Origin: DASZTV01 sp036268405
Lineage (GTDB): Bacteria > Actinomycetota > Actinomycetes > JAFAQI01
Length of the DNA stretch: 64,000 nt
Reading direction: 5' to 3'
Assembly: GCA_036268405.1 (NCBI GenBank)
Contig: DATAUF010000002.1
Span: 18,199-82,198 of the forward strand
The notes under the pieces are model-generated. The model made no database searches, was not told where the DNA came from, and saw nothing but the letters and a program-made list of their open reading frames with translations. Positions 33,983-42,432 of this stretch are shown here, in pieces (position 1 is the stretch's first letter; every line of letters begins with the position of its first letter). Position numbers and translations under genes: made by a program.

Positions 33983-35109
33983 CCAGTCCGCACGGTGGGT
34001 CGCCACTGCCCGATCTGAGTGCGTACGTCATCAGCGGGCGAGTCGTGGCGCGTGCCCGGGAGTCGCGCTACCCGACCGACGCGCGAAGCGTCGCGCGGGG
34101 AATCCAGGACGGGATCGATGCCGAGAACATCGGCTTCCGGCGGGTGTTCCTGTCCGAGCGGTGGAACCTCAAGGAAGCGGGCGTCGTGCTCGCCGCGATC
34201 GCGGCCAGTACGAGCCGGATCGACGTCGCGAGCGGCATCATCACCACCCCTGCCCGCCACCCGCTGCACGCCGCCGGACTCGGCGCCACGATGCAGGCTG
34301 CGTTCGAGGCGCGGTTCGTACTGGGCCTGGGCCGCGGCAACCCCGGCTGGTTCAGCGGTGCCGGCCTGACGATGCCGACCTACCGCGGGCTGGTCGACTA
34401 CGTCGACATCCTGCGCCGACTGTGGGCGGGCGAGGTGGTCAGCTACGACGGACCGGCCGGCACGTTCACTCACCTGGAGCTGGAAGACGTCGACCCGACG
34501 GTGGCGGCGCCGCCGGTGTGGTTCGGCACCCTCGGCCAGGACCTTGGCGCGAAGGCGGCGGCTGCGGCGTTCGATGGCGTACTGCTCCCACCGGTCTTCA
34601 CGCCGCGCGCCACCCGGGCCATCGTCGACCGCCTGCACCACGAGTGCCGTGAGATCGGTCGCGATCCTGCCTCGCTGCACATCTGTCAGTCGGTCATCAC
34701 CGCGCCTGACCTCGCCGACACCGAGACCAGGACTCTCGCCCACGCGCGCGCCGTGACATATCTCGATGCACCTGGCTATGGCGAGATGCTGGTCGCGATC
34801 AACGGGTGGGACCCGGCGCCGCTGGAAGCATTGCGTAACCACGACCAGTTCCAGGGGATGGACTCGGTCAGCGACCTGAAGTTCCATCGCTCGGAGCTAT
34901 TGGGCCCCGCGTCGCTCGTGCCCGACGAATGGATGGATGAGTGCTGCGCCCTCGGGTCGGTCGACCAGTGCATCGATGTGCTGCAGCGATTTCGCGACGC
35001 CGGCGCAGACGAGATCACGACGTACGGCAGTACGCCGCGCCAGAACGCCGGGCTGGCGGCGGCCTGGGCAGAACGCTCCGCAGCCATGACAACGAACGGA
35101 CTCCAATGA
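33979..35109 (+). CDS. LLM-class (F420-type) oxidoreductase
   Basis: A 376-residue luciferase-like TIM-barrel oxidoreductase. The N-terminus reads LSAYVISGRVVARARESRYP, then GFRRVFLSERWNLKEAGVV, SGIITTPARHPLHAAGLGAT and LGLGRGNPGWFSGAG. This resembles the mycobacterial-type F420-dependent subfamily of LLM enzymes, which suggests coenzyme F420 rather than FMN; this is from family knowledge. GTG at 33979 overlaps the kinase stop by 4 bp and its own stop overlaps the SDR start. It probably reduces or oxidises a ketone/alcohol of the same substrate. Confidence 0.88.
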   Translation: MTSPHGGSPLPDLSAYVISGRVVARARESRYPTDARSVARGIQDGIDAENIGFRRVFLSERWNLKEAGVVLAAIAASTSRIDVASGIITTPARHPLHAAGLGATMQAAFEARFVLGLGRGNPGWFSGAGLTMPTYRGLVDYVDILRRLWAGEVVSYDGPAGTFTHLELEDVDPTVAAPPVWFGTLGQDLGAKAAAAAFDGVLLPPVFTPRATRAIVDRLHHECREIGRDPASLHICQSVITAPDLADTETRTLAHARAVTYLDAPGYGEMLVAINGWDPAPLEALRNHDQFQGMDSVSDLKFHRSELLGPASLVPDEWMDECCALGSVDQCIDVLQRFRDAGADEITTYGSTPRQNAGLAAAWAERSAAMTTNGLQ

Positions 35110-35951
35110 CCATCGACTACACCGGGCGCGTTGTCCTTGTCACCGGCGCGACCAGGGGGATCGGCAGGGCGTTGAGCCTTGCGTTCGCTGCGCGCGGCGC
35201 GGCGATCGTCGGCACCGCGCGCAACCCCGAGCCTGCCGAGGCGTTCGCGAAGGAGATCGCCGAGCTGGGTTCGACGTTCACCTTCGTCGAAGCCGATGCA
35301 GGCAGCTTTGCGGACTGCAAGGCGGTGGCGGCGTCCGCCGTCAAGCACCACGGACGCATCGATGTCCTGATCAATAACGCGGGCACCTCCTTGCCCCAGG
35401 TGCGCATTGATCTGATCGAGGAGGACCAGTGGCGTTCGGTCGCGGGGCCGACCCTCGACGGTCCCTTGTTCATGTCGCGAGCCGTTCTTCCGACGATGCG
35501 AGCGCAGGGTGACGGCGTCATCATCAACGTCGCCTCCGGCGCGGGCATCCAGGCCCTCGCCACGATGGGCGCCTACGGGATGGCCAAGGCGGCCGCGATC
35601 CAGCTCGCCCGGGTGATCGCCGTGGAGAACGCGGCGTTCGGAGTACGGGCCAACGCGCTCATCGTCGGTGCCGTCGCCACCGAGCTGTCGCTGGCATCGC
35701 TGGTCGCGCGCGGTCAGGACATGTTCGGGCCCGACTGGACCCCGACGCCGCCGGCGGATGACTCTGCCGGCTCACCGATGGACTCAGTGATGATCCCTCC
35801 GGAGGCGCTCGCCGATTCGGTGCTGATGCTGTGCGCGCCCGAGTCTCGTGAGATCAACGGTGCGGTCATCGCTATCGATCGTGGATTCTCCGCGGGGGCT
35901 TACAACTCCGCGTTCGTGGGTCTGGCAGCCGCGGGGCTTCTTCCCGGCTAA
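35106..35951 (+). CDS. Short-chain dehydrogenase/reductase 3
   Basis: A 281-residue SDR with TGATRGIGRALSLAFAARG at the NAD(P) site, INNAGTS, and the catalytic Ser in NVASGAGIQ. Tyr and Lys are in YGMAKAAAIQLARV. The C-terminal region has an insert rich in Pro (WTPTPPADDSAGSP). ATG at 35106 overlaps the LLM stop (ATGA). The three coupled genes kinase - LLM - SDR suggest consecutive redox and phosphoryl steps on one substrate. Confidence 0.9.
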   Translation: MTIDYTGRVVLVTGATRGIGRALSLAFAARGAAIVGTARNPEPAEAFAKEIAELGSTFTFVEADAGSFADCKAVAASAVKHHGRIDVLINNAGTSLPQVRIDLIEEDQWRSVAGPTLDGPLFMSRAVLPTMRAQGDGVIINVASGAGIQALATMGAYGMAKAAAIQLARVIAVENAAFGVRANALIVGAVATELSLASLVARGQDMFGPDWTPTPPADDSAGSPMDSVMIPPEALADSVLMLCAPESREINGAVIAIDRGFSAGAYNSAFVGLAAAGLLPG

Positions 35952-36188
35952 GCGAGTGGAGCGTCCGGACCGACCGATGTCTTGAGCTGGGTGGACCCCC
36001 GACGAGATCGGCGATGAGCACCGCCACCATTCGGACGGATTCATGGGCCACCCGCCGCGTTGTCGCAGCGTCTCGGCAGAGGCGCCTGCGGAAGACGGCT
36101 GAGTGCCTTCGGCAGACAGATTGCCGACACGAAGATCAGCGTCCGAATCCCGCCAGTATCGGCGACGCTGAGACGCAACGATCGAGTC

Positions 36189-36665
36189 ATGAACAGCACC
36201 CAGCGCTTCCAGATCCGCCCGATTCCGGCTACCTGTCTCCAGGCAGTCAGGGCTTCGCGTCTCGACGCCGCGGGGAACCCGGTGATGCGCGCGACTGACG
36301 CCGTCGGCTCGCCACTGCGCTGCTGCCTGCGCAACGTCCGCGAAGGTGAGGACGTCATCCTGTTCGGCTACGAGCCGCCGCTTCCTGGCGCGGCGAGCCC
36401 CTACCGAGAGGTCGGCGCCGTCTTTGCGCATGCCCGCGACTGCGAAGCGCCAGAGACTTGGGACACCTACCCGAGTGACTGGCAGGGACGTCCGCAGGTG
36501 CTCCGCGCCTACGACGATCGTGGCTGGATCCACCCGGCAAGCACGACCCACGATGGATCGGATCCGGCTGCAGCGATTGCCGAGGTGCTCGCCGCACCTG
36601 GTGTAGTCGAGGTGCACAGCCGCAACGTCGTCTACGGCTGCTTCATGTTCGCCGCGACCGCGTGA
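36189..36665 (+). CDS. DUF1203-like protein
   Basis: A 158-residue soluble protein with the layout of DUF1203: FQIRPIPATCLQAVR at the start, then a Pro/Arg/Cys segment (LRCCLRNVREGEDVILFGYEP) and GAVFAHARDCEA. It ends with VVEVHSRNVVYGCFMFAA. ATG at 36189 is preferred because the family N-terminus begins there. The upstream 237 bases hold no convincing gene or promoter. It is a stand-alone gene whose stop abuts the convergent GH3 gene. The biochemical role of the family is not known to me. Confidence 0.78.
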   Translation: MNSTQRFQIRPIPATCLQAVRASRLDAAGNPVMRATDAVGSPLRCCLRNVREGEDVILFGYEPPLPGAASPYREVGAVFAHARDCEAPETWDTYPSDWQGRPQVLRAYDDRGWIHPASTTHDGSDPAAAIAEVLAAPGVVEVHSRNVVYGCFMFAATA

Positions 36666-38882
36666 TCAGTCGCGGCAGGTCTGCGCCTTCAGTGGTAGAT
36701 GCGCGGAGGAGTCACCGACGTTGATGGAGTAACAGCCCGGTGCGACGCGCCACCCGTTCGCCTTGGTGTTCCAGTAGGCAAACGACCGGCGGTTCAGGTG
36801 CAGCGTGATCGACTTGTGCGCGCCGGGCCGCAGTGCGACCTTCTGGTAGCCCTTCAGCTGGATCGGTGGCTCGTGCGCCGCCTTCGGATCGCCGACATAG
36901 AGCTGTGCGACCTCGGCGCCGTACTTCGTGCCGACGTTGGTCACGGCGAACCGCACCCTCGCGCCACCCGCCGTCTTCTTCACCCGAAGATGTGAGAACG
37001 CGAACTTCGTATACGACAGCCCGAAGCCGAACGGGAACAACGGTGTGATGTGTTTCGCGTCGTACCAGCGGTAGCCGACCAGCAGGCCCTCGCTGTAGTG
37101 CGACTGTGGGACGCCGTGCTTGTCCGGTACGCCGGGCCACTGTTGTGCGGACTTGATCGGGTCCTGGCTCACCGACTTCGGGAACGTGACAGGAAGCTTG
37201 CCTGACGGGTTGACGTCGCCGAAAAGTAGCGATGCGGCAGCGTTGCCGTCCTGCTCACCCGGGTACCACATGTCGAGCACGCCGCGGACCTGGTTGAGCC
37301 AGGGCATCGCGATCGGGCCGCCGGCCTGCACGACGACGATCGTGTTGGGGTTGGCCTTCGCGACGGCGGAGACCAACGCGTTCTGGTCCGGACCAACGGC
37401 AGGCAGACACGTCAGCGTGCACTCCCCGTCGACGGCGCTCAGCGTCTTGCGGTCCACGCCCTCGGTCTCGCCATCGCCGATGAAGACCACCGCTGTCTTG
37501 GCGGTCTTTGCCGCGAGGACCGCATCCGCGATGGTGAGGCCGGGAGCGGGCGTCACCGTGTCGGCATTGGCCTCGGCGCGCAACGTGATCGCCGTCAGCG
37601 GATCGACCACGACCGGGTTCACGCCGACGAGCGGCACCTTGGAGCTGCCGCCGCCCTGGTAGTCGATCTGCGCGCCGACCGGCGTCGACGGCAGTCCGAT
37701 CAGTGCGATGTTCTGGTGGGCGCCGCGCAACGGCAGGGCGTTACCGGCGTCCTTCAGCAGGACGGCGCCGCCTTCGGCGGCCTCGAGTGCGATCGCCTTG
37801 TCCTGTGGGGTGTTCACGATCGCCGTGGCCGCGAGCGGAGCCGACGGTGGCGGGTCGTTGAACGCACCGACGGAGAACAGGCCGTACATGATCCGCTCGA
37901 CCATCTCGTTCACCGTCGACATCGCGACCTTGTGCTGCGCGATTGCCGCCAGCAGTGCCTTGGGGGCGAAGTACGTGCCCGCGGTGATGTTCTGTTCCTG
38001 GTCGAGGCCGTTGTTGGCGGCTGCGACGGTCGAGTGCGTGCCACCCCAGTCCGACATCACCCAGCCCTTGAAGCCGAACTGCTTGTCCAGGACGGTCCGC
38101 AGCAAGTAGTGGTTCTGGCAGGCGTCGACGTTGTTGACCAGGTTGTAGCTGCACATCACCGACGCGACGTGCGCCTGCTTCACCGCGGTCTCGAACGCCG
38201 GTAGGTCGATCTCCTGCATCGTGCGCACGCTCGCGTCCGAGGAGTCCGTCATCCGGTCGGTCTCCTGGTCGTTGAGCGCGTAGTGCTTCACCGTCGCCGC
38301 GACGTGCTGGCTCTGGATTCCTTCGATCTCGGCGGCCCCGGTCTGACCGGCGAGGTACGGATCCTCCCCGGCGTACTCGAAGCTGCGTCCCGCCAGCGGG
38401 TTGCGGGCGATATCGATGCCCGGAGCCAGCTGGACGTTGATGCCCTTGTGCCAGGCCTCCCAGCCGAGCGCGGATCCGACCTTGTACTGCATCGACGTGT
38501 CCCAGCTGGCCGCCTGCGTCACCCCGTCCGGGAATGCCGTCACAAGTAGCTGCACATCGCCGAGTCCGGCTCCCGCGTCGTTGGAGACCTGCTCCGGGAT
38601 GCACAGCGACGGGATGGCGGGGATCGAGTTGGCCGCGCCGTAGTGGGTGATGTCGCCGCGGCCGTAGAGCTCACTGATCTTCTGCGCCAGTGTCATGCGC
38701 GCGACGAGCTCCTGCGCGCGACGGTTTGCCGAAAGGTGAGTGTTCATCCACGGGCACGACGCCGTCGCGGACGACGCGGCGCTCGCGCTGGTGAGCGACG
38801 TGGCCGTGACGGCTCCGAATCCGGATGCGGCGACGAGCGAGGTGGCGACAAGGGCACGGAGACCTGCTGCTTTGCGGGGCAC
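36666..38882 (-). CDS. Secreted GH3-family beta-glycosidase
   Basis: A 738-residue glycoside hydrolase family 3 enzyme. A signal peptide covers about the first 35 residues (KAAGLRALVATSLVAASGFG, ending ASAA). The (beta/alpha)8 domain carries NVQLAPGIDIARNPLAGRSFEYAGEDP split over two segments, KHYALNDQE, and the nucleophile Asp in MSDWGGTHS near residue 276. The alpha/beta sandwich has LFPFGFGLSYT, and a fibronectin III-like domain closes the protein. It probably hydrolyses beta-glucosides, including plant or steroid/terpenoid glycosides, outside the cell. GTG at 38882 lacks a strong ribosome site. Confidence 0.9.
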   Translation of the reverse strand: MPRKAAGLRALVATSLVAASGFGAVTATSLTSASAASSATASCPWMNTHLSANRRAQELVARMTLAQKISELYGRGDITHYGAANSIPAIPSLCIPEQVSNDAGAGLGDVQLLVTAFPDGVTQAASWDTSMQYKVGSALGWEAWHKGINVQLAPGIDIARNPLAGRSFEYAGEDPYLAGQTGAAEIEGIQSQHVAATVKHYALNDQETDRMTDSSDASVRTMQEIDLPAFETAVKQAHVASVMCSYNLVNNVDACQNHYLLRTVLDKQFGFKGWVMSDWGGTHSTVAAANNGLDQEQNITAGTYFAPKALLAAIAQHKVAMSTVNEMVERIMYGLFSVGAFNDPPPSAPLAATAIVNTPQDKAIALEAAEGGAVLLKDAGNALPLRGAHQNIALIGLPSTPVGAQIDYQGGGSSKVPLVGVNPVVVDPLTAITLRAEANADTVTPAPGLTIADAVLAAKTAKTAVVFIGDGETEGVDRKTLSAVDGECTLTCLPAVGPDQNALVSAVAKANPNTIVVVQAGGPIAMPWLNQVRGVLDMWYPGEQDGNAAASLLFGDVNPSGKLPVTFPKSVSQDPIKSAQQWPGVPDKHGVPQSHYSEGLLVGYRWYDAKHITPLFPFGFGLSYTKFAFSHLRVKKTAGGARVRFAVTNVGTKYGAEVAQLYVGDPKAAHEPPIQLKGYQKVALRPGAHKSITLHLNRRSFAYWNTKANGWRVAPGCYSINVGDSSAHLPLKAQTCRD

Positions 38883-38950
38883 GGCTAGATCTTCGCGGAC
38901 GTACCGACAGCCACCTGCACCGGCGGCGAACTTGGCGCCGACAGAGCGCC

Positions 38951-39871
38951 TCAGCCGTTGGGCAACCATCGGAGCTTGATGGGCCTGCGCGGGTCCGACC
39001 CGCGACCTTCGATCGCGCAGGCCTCCGCTACGAGGACGGGTCGGATCTCGCGGAAGAGCGCGCGGTAGCGATACCACGGCACCGACGGAAACAGATGGTG
39101 CACCAGATGGCGGTCCTGCTGGAGCAGCAACCATGTCGATCCGCGGAACGTGTTGACCCGGGTGTTGGCGAACCGCTTCGTGCTGTCGAACGGCACGTGC
39201 GGCAGCCACTGGAACAGCACCATGAGCGCGAGGATGCCGACCCGTCCCGGCAGCCACCACAGGAAGAAGACGGGCATGAACAGTCCGAGCGGGATCGACG
39301 CGATCACGACCACGACAGCGAGCTGCATGTAGCGGCGGAGCTGTCGGTTCTCGATCTGGATCCGCTCGGTCGGCTCCGGAAAGTCGTCGGGAGTCGCCAC
39401 GGCGAGGGCGCGCTGGAAGATCTTGTCTCCCACGAACGGGAGCGCGCCGGCGACGGCCAGCGTCATCATGGCGAGCCATTTGAGCGGCACTGCCCACAGC
39501 GGCCCGGCGACGATCATGTCGGGGTCGTGCAGCGGGTCGTTCGTGTGTGAGTGGTGGCGAAGGTGTTCGGACGACCAGCCTGAGAAGTTGAGCAGCAGCG
39601 GGATCGCCGCGATCTCCCCACACACCCGGTCGAGCCACCGCCACTTCGCATTGCGCCCGCTGATGGACTTGTGGTTCGCGTCATGGTGGACGGTGTAGAA
39701 GGCGTACGTCACTGTCGCGTTCACCATGAAACCTGCCCATAGCGGCACCACGCCGTAGGACCACCCGACGATGACGAGCACATAGACGCTCGTCAGGACA
39801 AGGCACAGCAGCACGGTGGGCCAGCCGACCGCACCGGTATAGCGGCGGCTGACCGCGGTCGGGTCGATCAC
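38951..39871 (-). CDS. Membrane fatty acid desaturase/hydroxylase-like di-iron protein
   Basis: A 306-residue integral membrane protein of the fatty acid desaturase/CrtW-like superfamily. The three histidine boxes are HHDANHK (about residue 63), SSEHLRHHSHTND (about 100) and DRHLVHHLFPSVPWYRY (about 255). Four hydrophobic helices surround them. It would desaturate, hydroxylate or ketolate a lipid using a di-iron centre. GTG at 39871 overlaps the TetR 5 stop by 4 bp, so it is co-transcribed with and presumably controlled by that repressor. Confidence 0.87.
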   Translation of the reverse strand: MIDPTAVSRRYTGAVGWPTVLLCLVLTSVYVLVIVGWSYGVVPLWAGFMVNATVTYAFYTVHHDANHKSISGRNAKWRWLDRVCGEIAAIPLLLNFSGWSSEHLRHHSHTNDPLHDPDMIVAGPLWAVPLKWLAMMTLAVAGALPFVGDKIFQRALAVATPDDFPEPTERIQIENRQLRRYMQLAVVVVIASIPLGLFMPVFFLWWLPGRVGILALMVLFQWLPHVPFDSTKRFANTRVNTFRGSTWLLLQQDRHLVHHLFPSVPWYRYRALFREIRPVLVAEACAIEGRGSDPRRPIKLRWLPNG

Positions 39872-40443
39872 GCGGTCACCGACTGTTTGAGCTGCGCAAT
39901 CACAGTCACTTCATGCGGCAGCGGCTGGCCGCCGGAAACCGCCCGTCCCAGAGCGAGGCCGAGCAGCGTCTCCCGGGCCATCAGATACAGCGCTTGCTCG
40001 TGGTGGTCGACAAAGCCTGCGGCAAGCCCCTGGGAGCCGACCAGCTTGGCGAAGTCCGCGACGACCGGACCGATCTCGTCGCGCAGGCTCGGATCGTTGC
40101 TCATTGCCAGCCACGCCTCGAGGACCGCCTTGAATCGTGGGTTGCTAACCGCCGACCAGGTGTGGTCGATCAACTCGACGAGGTTCGCTATCGGCGGCCG
40201 CTCATCCGGGTTCGATAACTCGGGCACCATCTCGTCGTAGAGCCGGCGCAATGCGTCGGCGAACAACACCGCGAGGCCCGGGTAGTGGTGGTGGAACGCA
40301 CCTCTGCTGACACCGGCCAGTTTGCACACCTCGACGGCCGACACCGCGGCCCAGCCGCTGTCGACAAGCAGATCGATGGTCGCGGTCTCAAGGGCGGCGC
40401 GAGTCGTCGTACTGCGGTCGGCCTGCGTACGTCGCGACGGCAT
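39868..40443 (-). CDS. TetR family regulator 5
   Basis: A 191-residue TetR repressor with helix-turn-helix SAVEVCKLAGVSRGAFHHHY near residues 35-54. ATG at 40443 is preferred (MPSRRTQADRST, a typical basic TetR start); a GTG lies 12 bases upstream. The perfect inverted repeat at 40480-40501 lies 37 bases from this start and is the likely operator. First gene of a two-gene operon with the desaturase. Probable ligand: a fatty acid or related lipid, by analogy with TetR-desaturase pairs. Confidence 0.9.
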   Translation of the reverse strand: MPSRRTQADRSTTTRAALETATIDLLVDSGWAAVSAVEVCKLAGVSRGAFHHHYPGLAVLFADALRRLYDEMVPELSNPDERPPIANLVELIDHTWSAVSNPRFKAVLEAWLAMSNDPSLRDEIGPVVADFAKLVGSQGLAAGFVDHHEQALYLMARETLLGLALGRAVSGGQPLPHEVTVIAQLKQSVTA

Positions 40444-40479
40444 GTCCAAGGGCACGCGAAGCACAGTAGAGCATAAAAC

Positions 40480-40501
40480 ATACGTACACAAACGTACGTA
40501 T
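40480..40501. promoter_or_regulatory. Perfect inverted-repeat operator for TetR 5
   Basis: ATACGTAC (40480-40487) and GTACGTAT (40494-40501) are perfect 8-bp inverted repeats separated by ACAAAC. The GTACG core is typical of actinobacterial TetR operators. The preceding sequence CATAAAACATAC is AT-rich and could hold the promoter. It lies just upstream of the TetR 5-desaturase operon and nothing else nearby needs a promoter in that direction. Confidence 0.65.
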
Positions 40502-40534
40502 CAAGGTGTCTGAACGCCCTAACCGTCCATTCCG

Positions 40535-41392
40535 TCAGGCAGCGAGCAGATCGGCGTCGAAGCCGCACAACTGCCACACCTTGCGGAACATTGGCGACGC
40601 CCCCGTGACAGTGAGCGGTCGGCCGGTCGAGATGCGGTTGTGGAGCTCCAAATGCAGGATGCTCGCGGCCCGAGCGTCGACGAACGACAACCGACGCAGG
40701 TCGAGCTGTCGGTCCGTGTCAGGAAGGCCGGCCAGCACGCCCTCGAGAGCCGCCGCCACGCATCCGTCGAGCTCGCCCTCGACAGCCGCCGTCGCAGGTC
40801 CCATGCCGTAGACCGCGAACATCGGCTCACCAGGACCTTGCAGTGGGTGCGCCGCAGCGATCGCGTCGAGATCAGGCAGCACGCTGGCGTCATAGAGGCA
40901 TAGCGGAGCGAGCGGATGCTGCGTCATGTAGCGGTCGGCGATCTGCTCCCATCTCAGATGCGATGGGCGCCGCGAGGCATCGAGCACGAGAGGCGTGATG
41001 TCTGCGGCGATCCGCAAGCCTTGGTATCCATCCGCGATCGCCTGCCGAACTGCCTGGTCATACATCGCGAGCTGCGACGACGGATCGATGGGGACGCTGA
41101 GGTCATAGAGGGCCCGCGTCGGCGCCAGGACCAGCGCCCCGGACTCGATGGCCGCATCGCCGTCCGGCAGGTCCGCCACCTCGGCTCGCAGCTCGTCCAT
41201 CGACGCGTCGTAGACGTACATGGTCCGTTCGTTGCGTTCCAGTCCGAGGCGCAGCCAGTCCACGACCGCCTGGATCCGGCCGGCCGCGGAACGGTAGGAC
41301 ATGCAGGCGTGATCACCGGGAGCGGCATCCTCGGCGGCGCCTAGCGCGCCGGAGCGCCGGGGCAGCACAGCGACGACTTCTTCGATGCTCAC
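40535..41392 (-). CDS. MEDS-STAS anti-sigma factor antagonist-like protein
   Basis: A 285-residue two-domain protein. Residues about 15-180 form a MEDS (DcmR sensory) domain: GDHACMSYRS, then VVDWLRLGLERNERTMYVYD and GLRIAADITPLV. Residues about 190-285 form a STAS domain (LDLRRLSFVDARAASILHLE), though the usual phosphorylated Ser is not obvious: the conserved position reads DARAAS. GTG at 41392 overlaps the stop of the kinase gene by 4 bp. The pair is a candidate partner-switching sigma-factor control module. Confidence 0.85.
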   Translation of the reverse strand: MSIEEVVAVLPRRSGALGAAEDAAPGDHACMSYRSAAGRIQAVVDWLRLGLERNERTMYVYDASMDELRAEVADLPDGDAAIESGALVLAPTRALYDLSVPIDPSSQLAMYDQAVRQAIADGYQGLRIAADITPLVLDASRRPSHLRWEQIADRYMTQHPLAPLCLYDASVLPDLDAIAAAHPLQGPGEPMFAVYGMGPATAAVEGELDGCVAAALEGVLAGLPDTDRQLDLRRLSFVDARAASILHLELHNRISTGRPLTVTGASPMFRKVWQLCGFDADLLAA

Positions 41393-42378
41393 TGCGCATC
41401 CGAGCCGTCATCGCCACCGAGCTCGGCCCACACCAACTTGCCGGAACCCGACGTCCGGTGTCCCCATTGACGTGCGGTCGCATCGACGATCCGCAGGCCG
41501 CGTCCGTGCTCGGCCGCAGTGGAAGCATCGCCCGGCTCCGGCACTCGGGGATCGGTGTCTCCCACGGCCAGTCGCACGCCGCCTGGCCCGCGAGCGATCG
41601 ACACCGAGAAGTCGCACTCGCCATGCCGCACGGCGTTGGTCGCGAGCTCACTTGCGACGAGAATCGCGTCGTCACTCAGGTCGGACAGACCCCATGCCCG
41701 CAATGTGTCGCGGACGTACTGGCGAGCCGCGAGCGGTGCTCCCGGGTGGCCCGCGAAGTGCCGCGCCGTCTCGGCGTCGGCAGCGACGGGAGGGCCGAGG
41801 ACGACCGAGGAATGTACCGCGCACACCTCGCTGACACCTTCGGGTGCGTGCTCGGCAAGCATGAGATGCGAGGGATATGCGCACAGCAGAGTGAACGGGT
41901 GCGATGCGAGCAGTCCCTCCCACAGCCGCTCGAGCGCGAGCGCGCCCTCGCGGTTCCCGGCCTGCCAGAGCAAAGCCACCATCTCGCCGAATGCGCAGAC
42001 GTCGCCGTGGCTGCGGAGCGCGCTGCGAACTGCCGAAGCGACATTTCGATCGAATGCGTCAGGGTCGGGCAGATCGCCGACCATGAACGAGTCGAGCGTG
42101 GCCTGCGCATCGAGGCAGAGGAGCTGATCTTTCTCGAGTGCGCTGCCGCTGACCGGCAGGGTGGATCGGAAGGCTTCGAGGTGGGACGGGGTCGCGATGG
42201 CGATCACGGCAGCGCCGCGCCGGACAGCCGCAGCGAATCGCTTGTCGGCCAGCGCGAGCAGGTCCTCGTCTCGGCGGTAGAAGGCGACGCTGTGGCGCTC
42301 GTCATCCTCCGGCAGGAGGCGAACCGCCCCGACCGACATGACGCCCACCCCCGGCTCGCGCGACCCCTTGCGTTTCAT
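41389..42378 (-). CDS. MEDS-histidine kinase-like ATPase (anti-sigma factor kinase)
   Basis: A 329-residue protein. Residues about 25-190 are a MEDS domain (RHSVAFYRRDEDLLALADKR and a matching Leu-rich core). The C-terminal 110 residues are an RsbW-type ATPase with N-box VASELATNAVRHGE, G1 VGDTDP and G2 HGRGLRIVD. It would phosphorylate a STAS antagonist and bind a sigma factor. The partner is encoded by the overlapping next gene. No sigma factor gene is in the window. ATG at 42378; an in-frame ATG lies at 42339. Confidence 0.87.
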   Translation of the reverse strand: MKRKGSREPGVGVMSVGAVRLLPEDDERHSVAFYRRDEDLLALADKRFAAAVRRGAAVIAIATPSHLEAFRSTLPVSGSALEKDQLLCLDAQATLDSFMVGDLPDPDAFDRNVASAVRSALRSHGDVCAFGEMVALLWQAGNREGALALERLWEGLLASHPFTLLCAYPSHLMLAEHAPEGVSEVCAVHSSVVLGPPVAADAETARHFAGHPGAPLAARQYVRDTLRAWGLSDLSDDAILVASELATNAVRHGECDFSVSIARGPGGVRLAVGDTDPRVPEPGDASTAAEHGRGLRIVDATARQWGHRTSGSGKLVWAELGGDDGSDAQ

Positions 42379-42432
42379 ATTGCCACTCGACGTCGATCGG
42401 AAACCAGGGATGACCGTGGTAGATACCGAGGT

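Noticed and set aside
35952..36188. Possible small gene before DUF1203
   Set aside because: No frame has a ribosome site or recognisable motif; no promoter is convincing either.
38883..39644. N-terminal extension of the GH3 frame
   Set aside because: The extension overlaps the desaturase gene; a signal peptide starts directly at the GTG at 38882.
41458..42432. Upstream extension of the kinase fusion frame
   Set aside because: It is antisense to the MEDS kinase gene and has no family match; GTG at 42433 starts the kinase domain.
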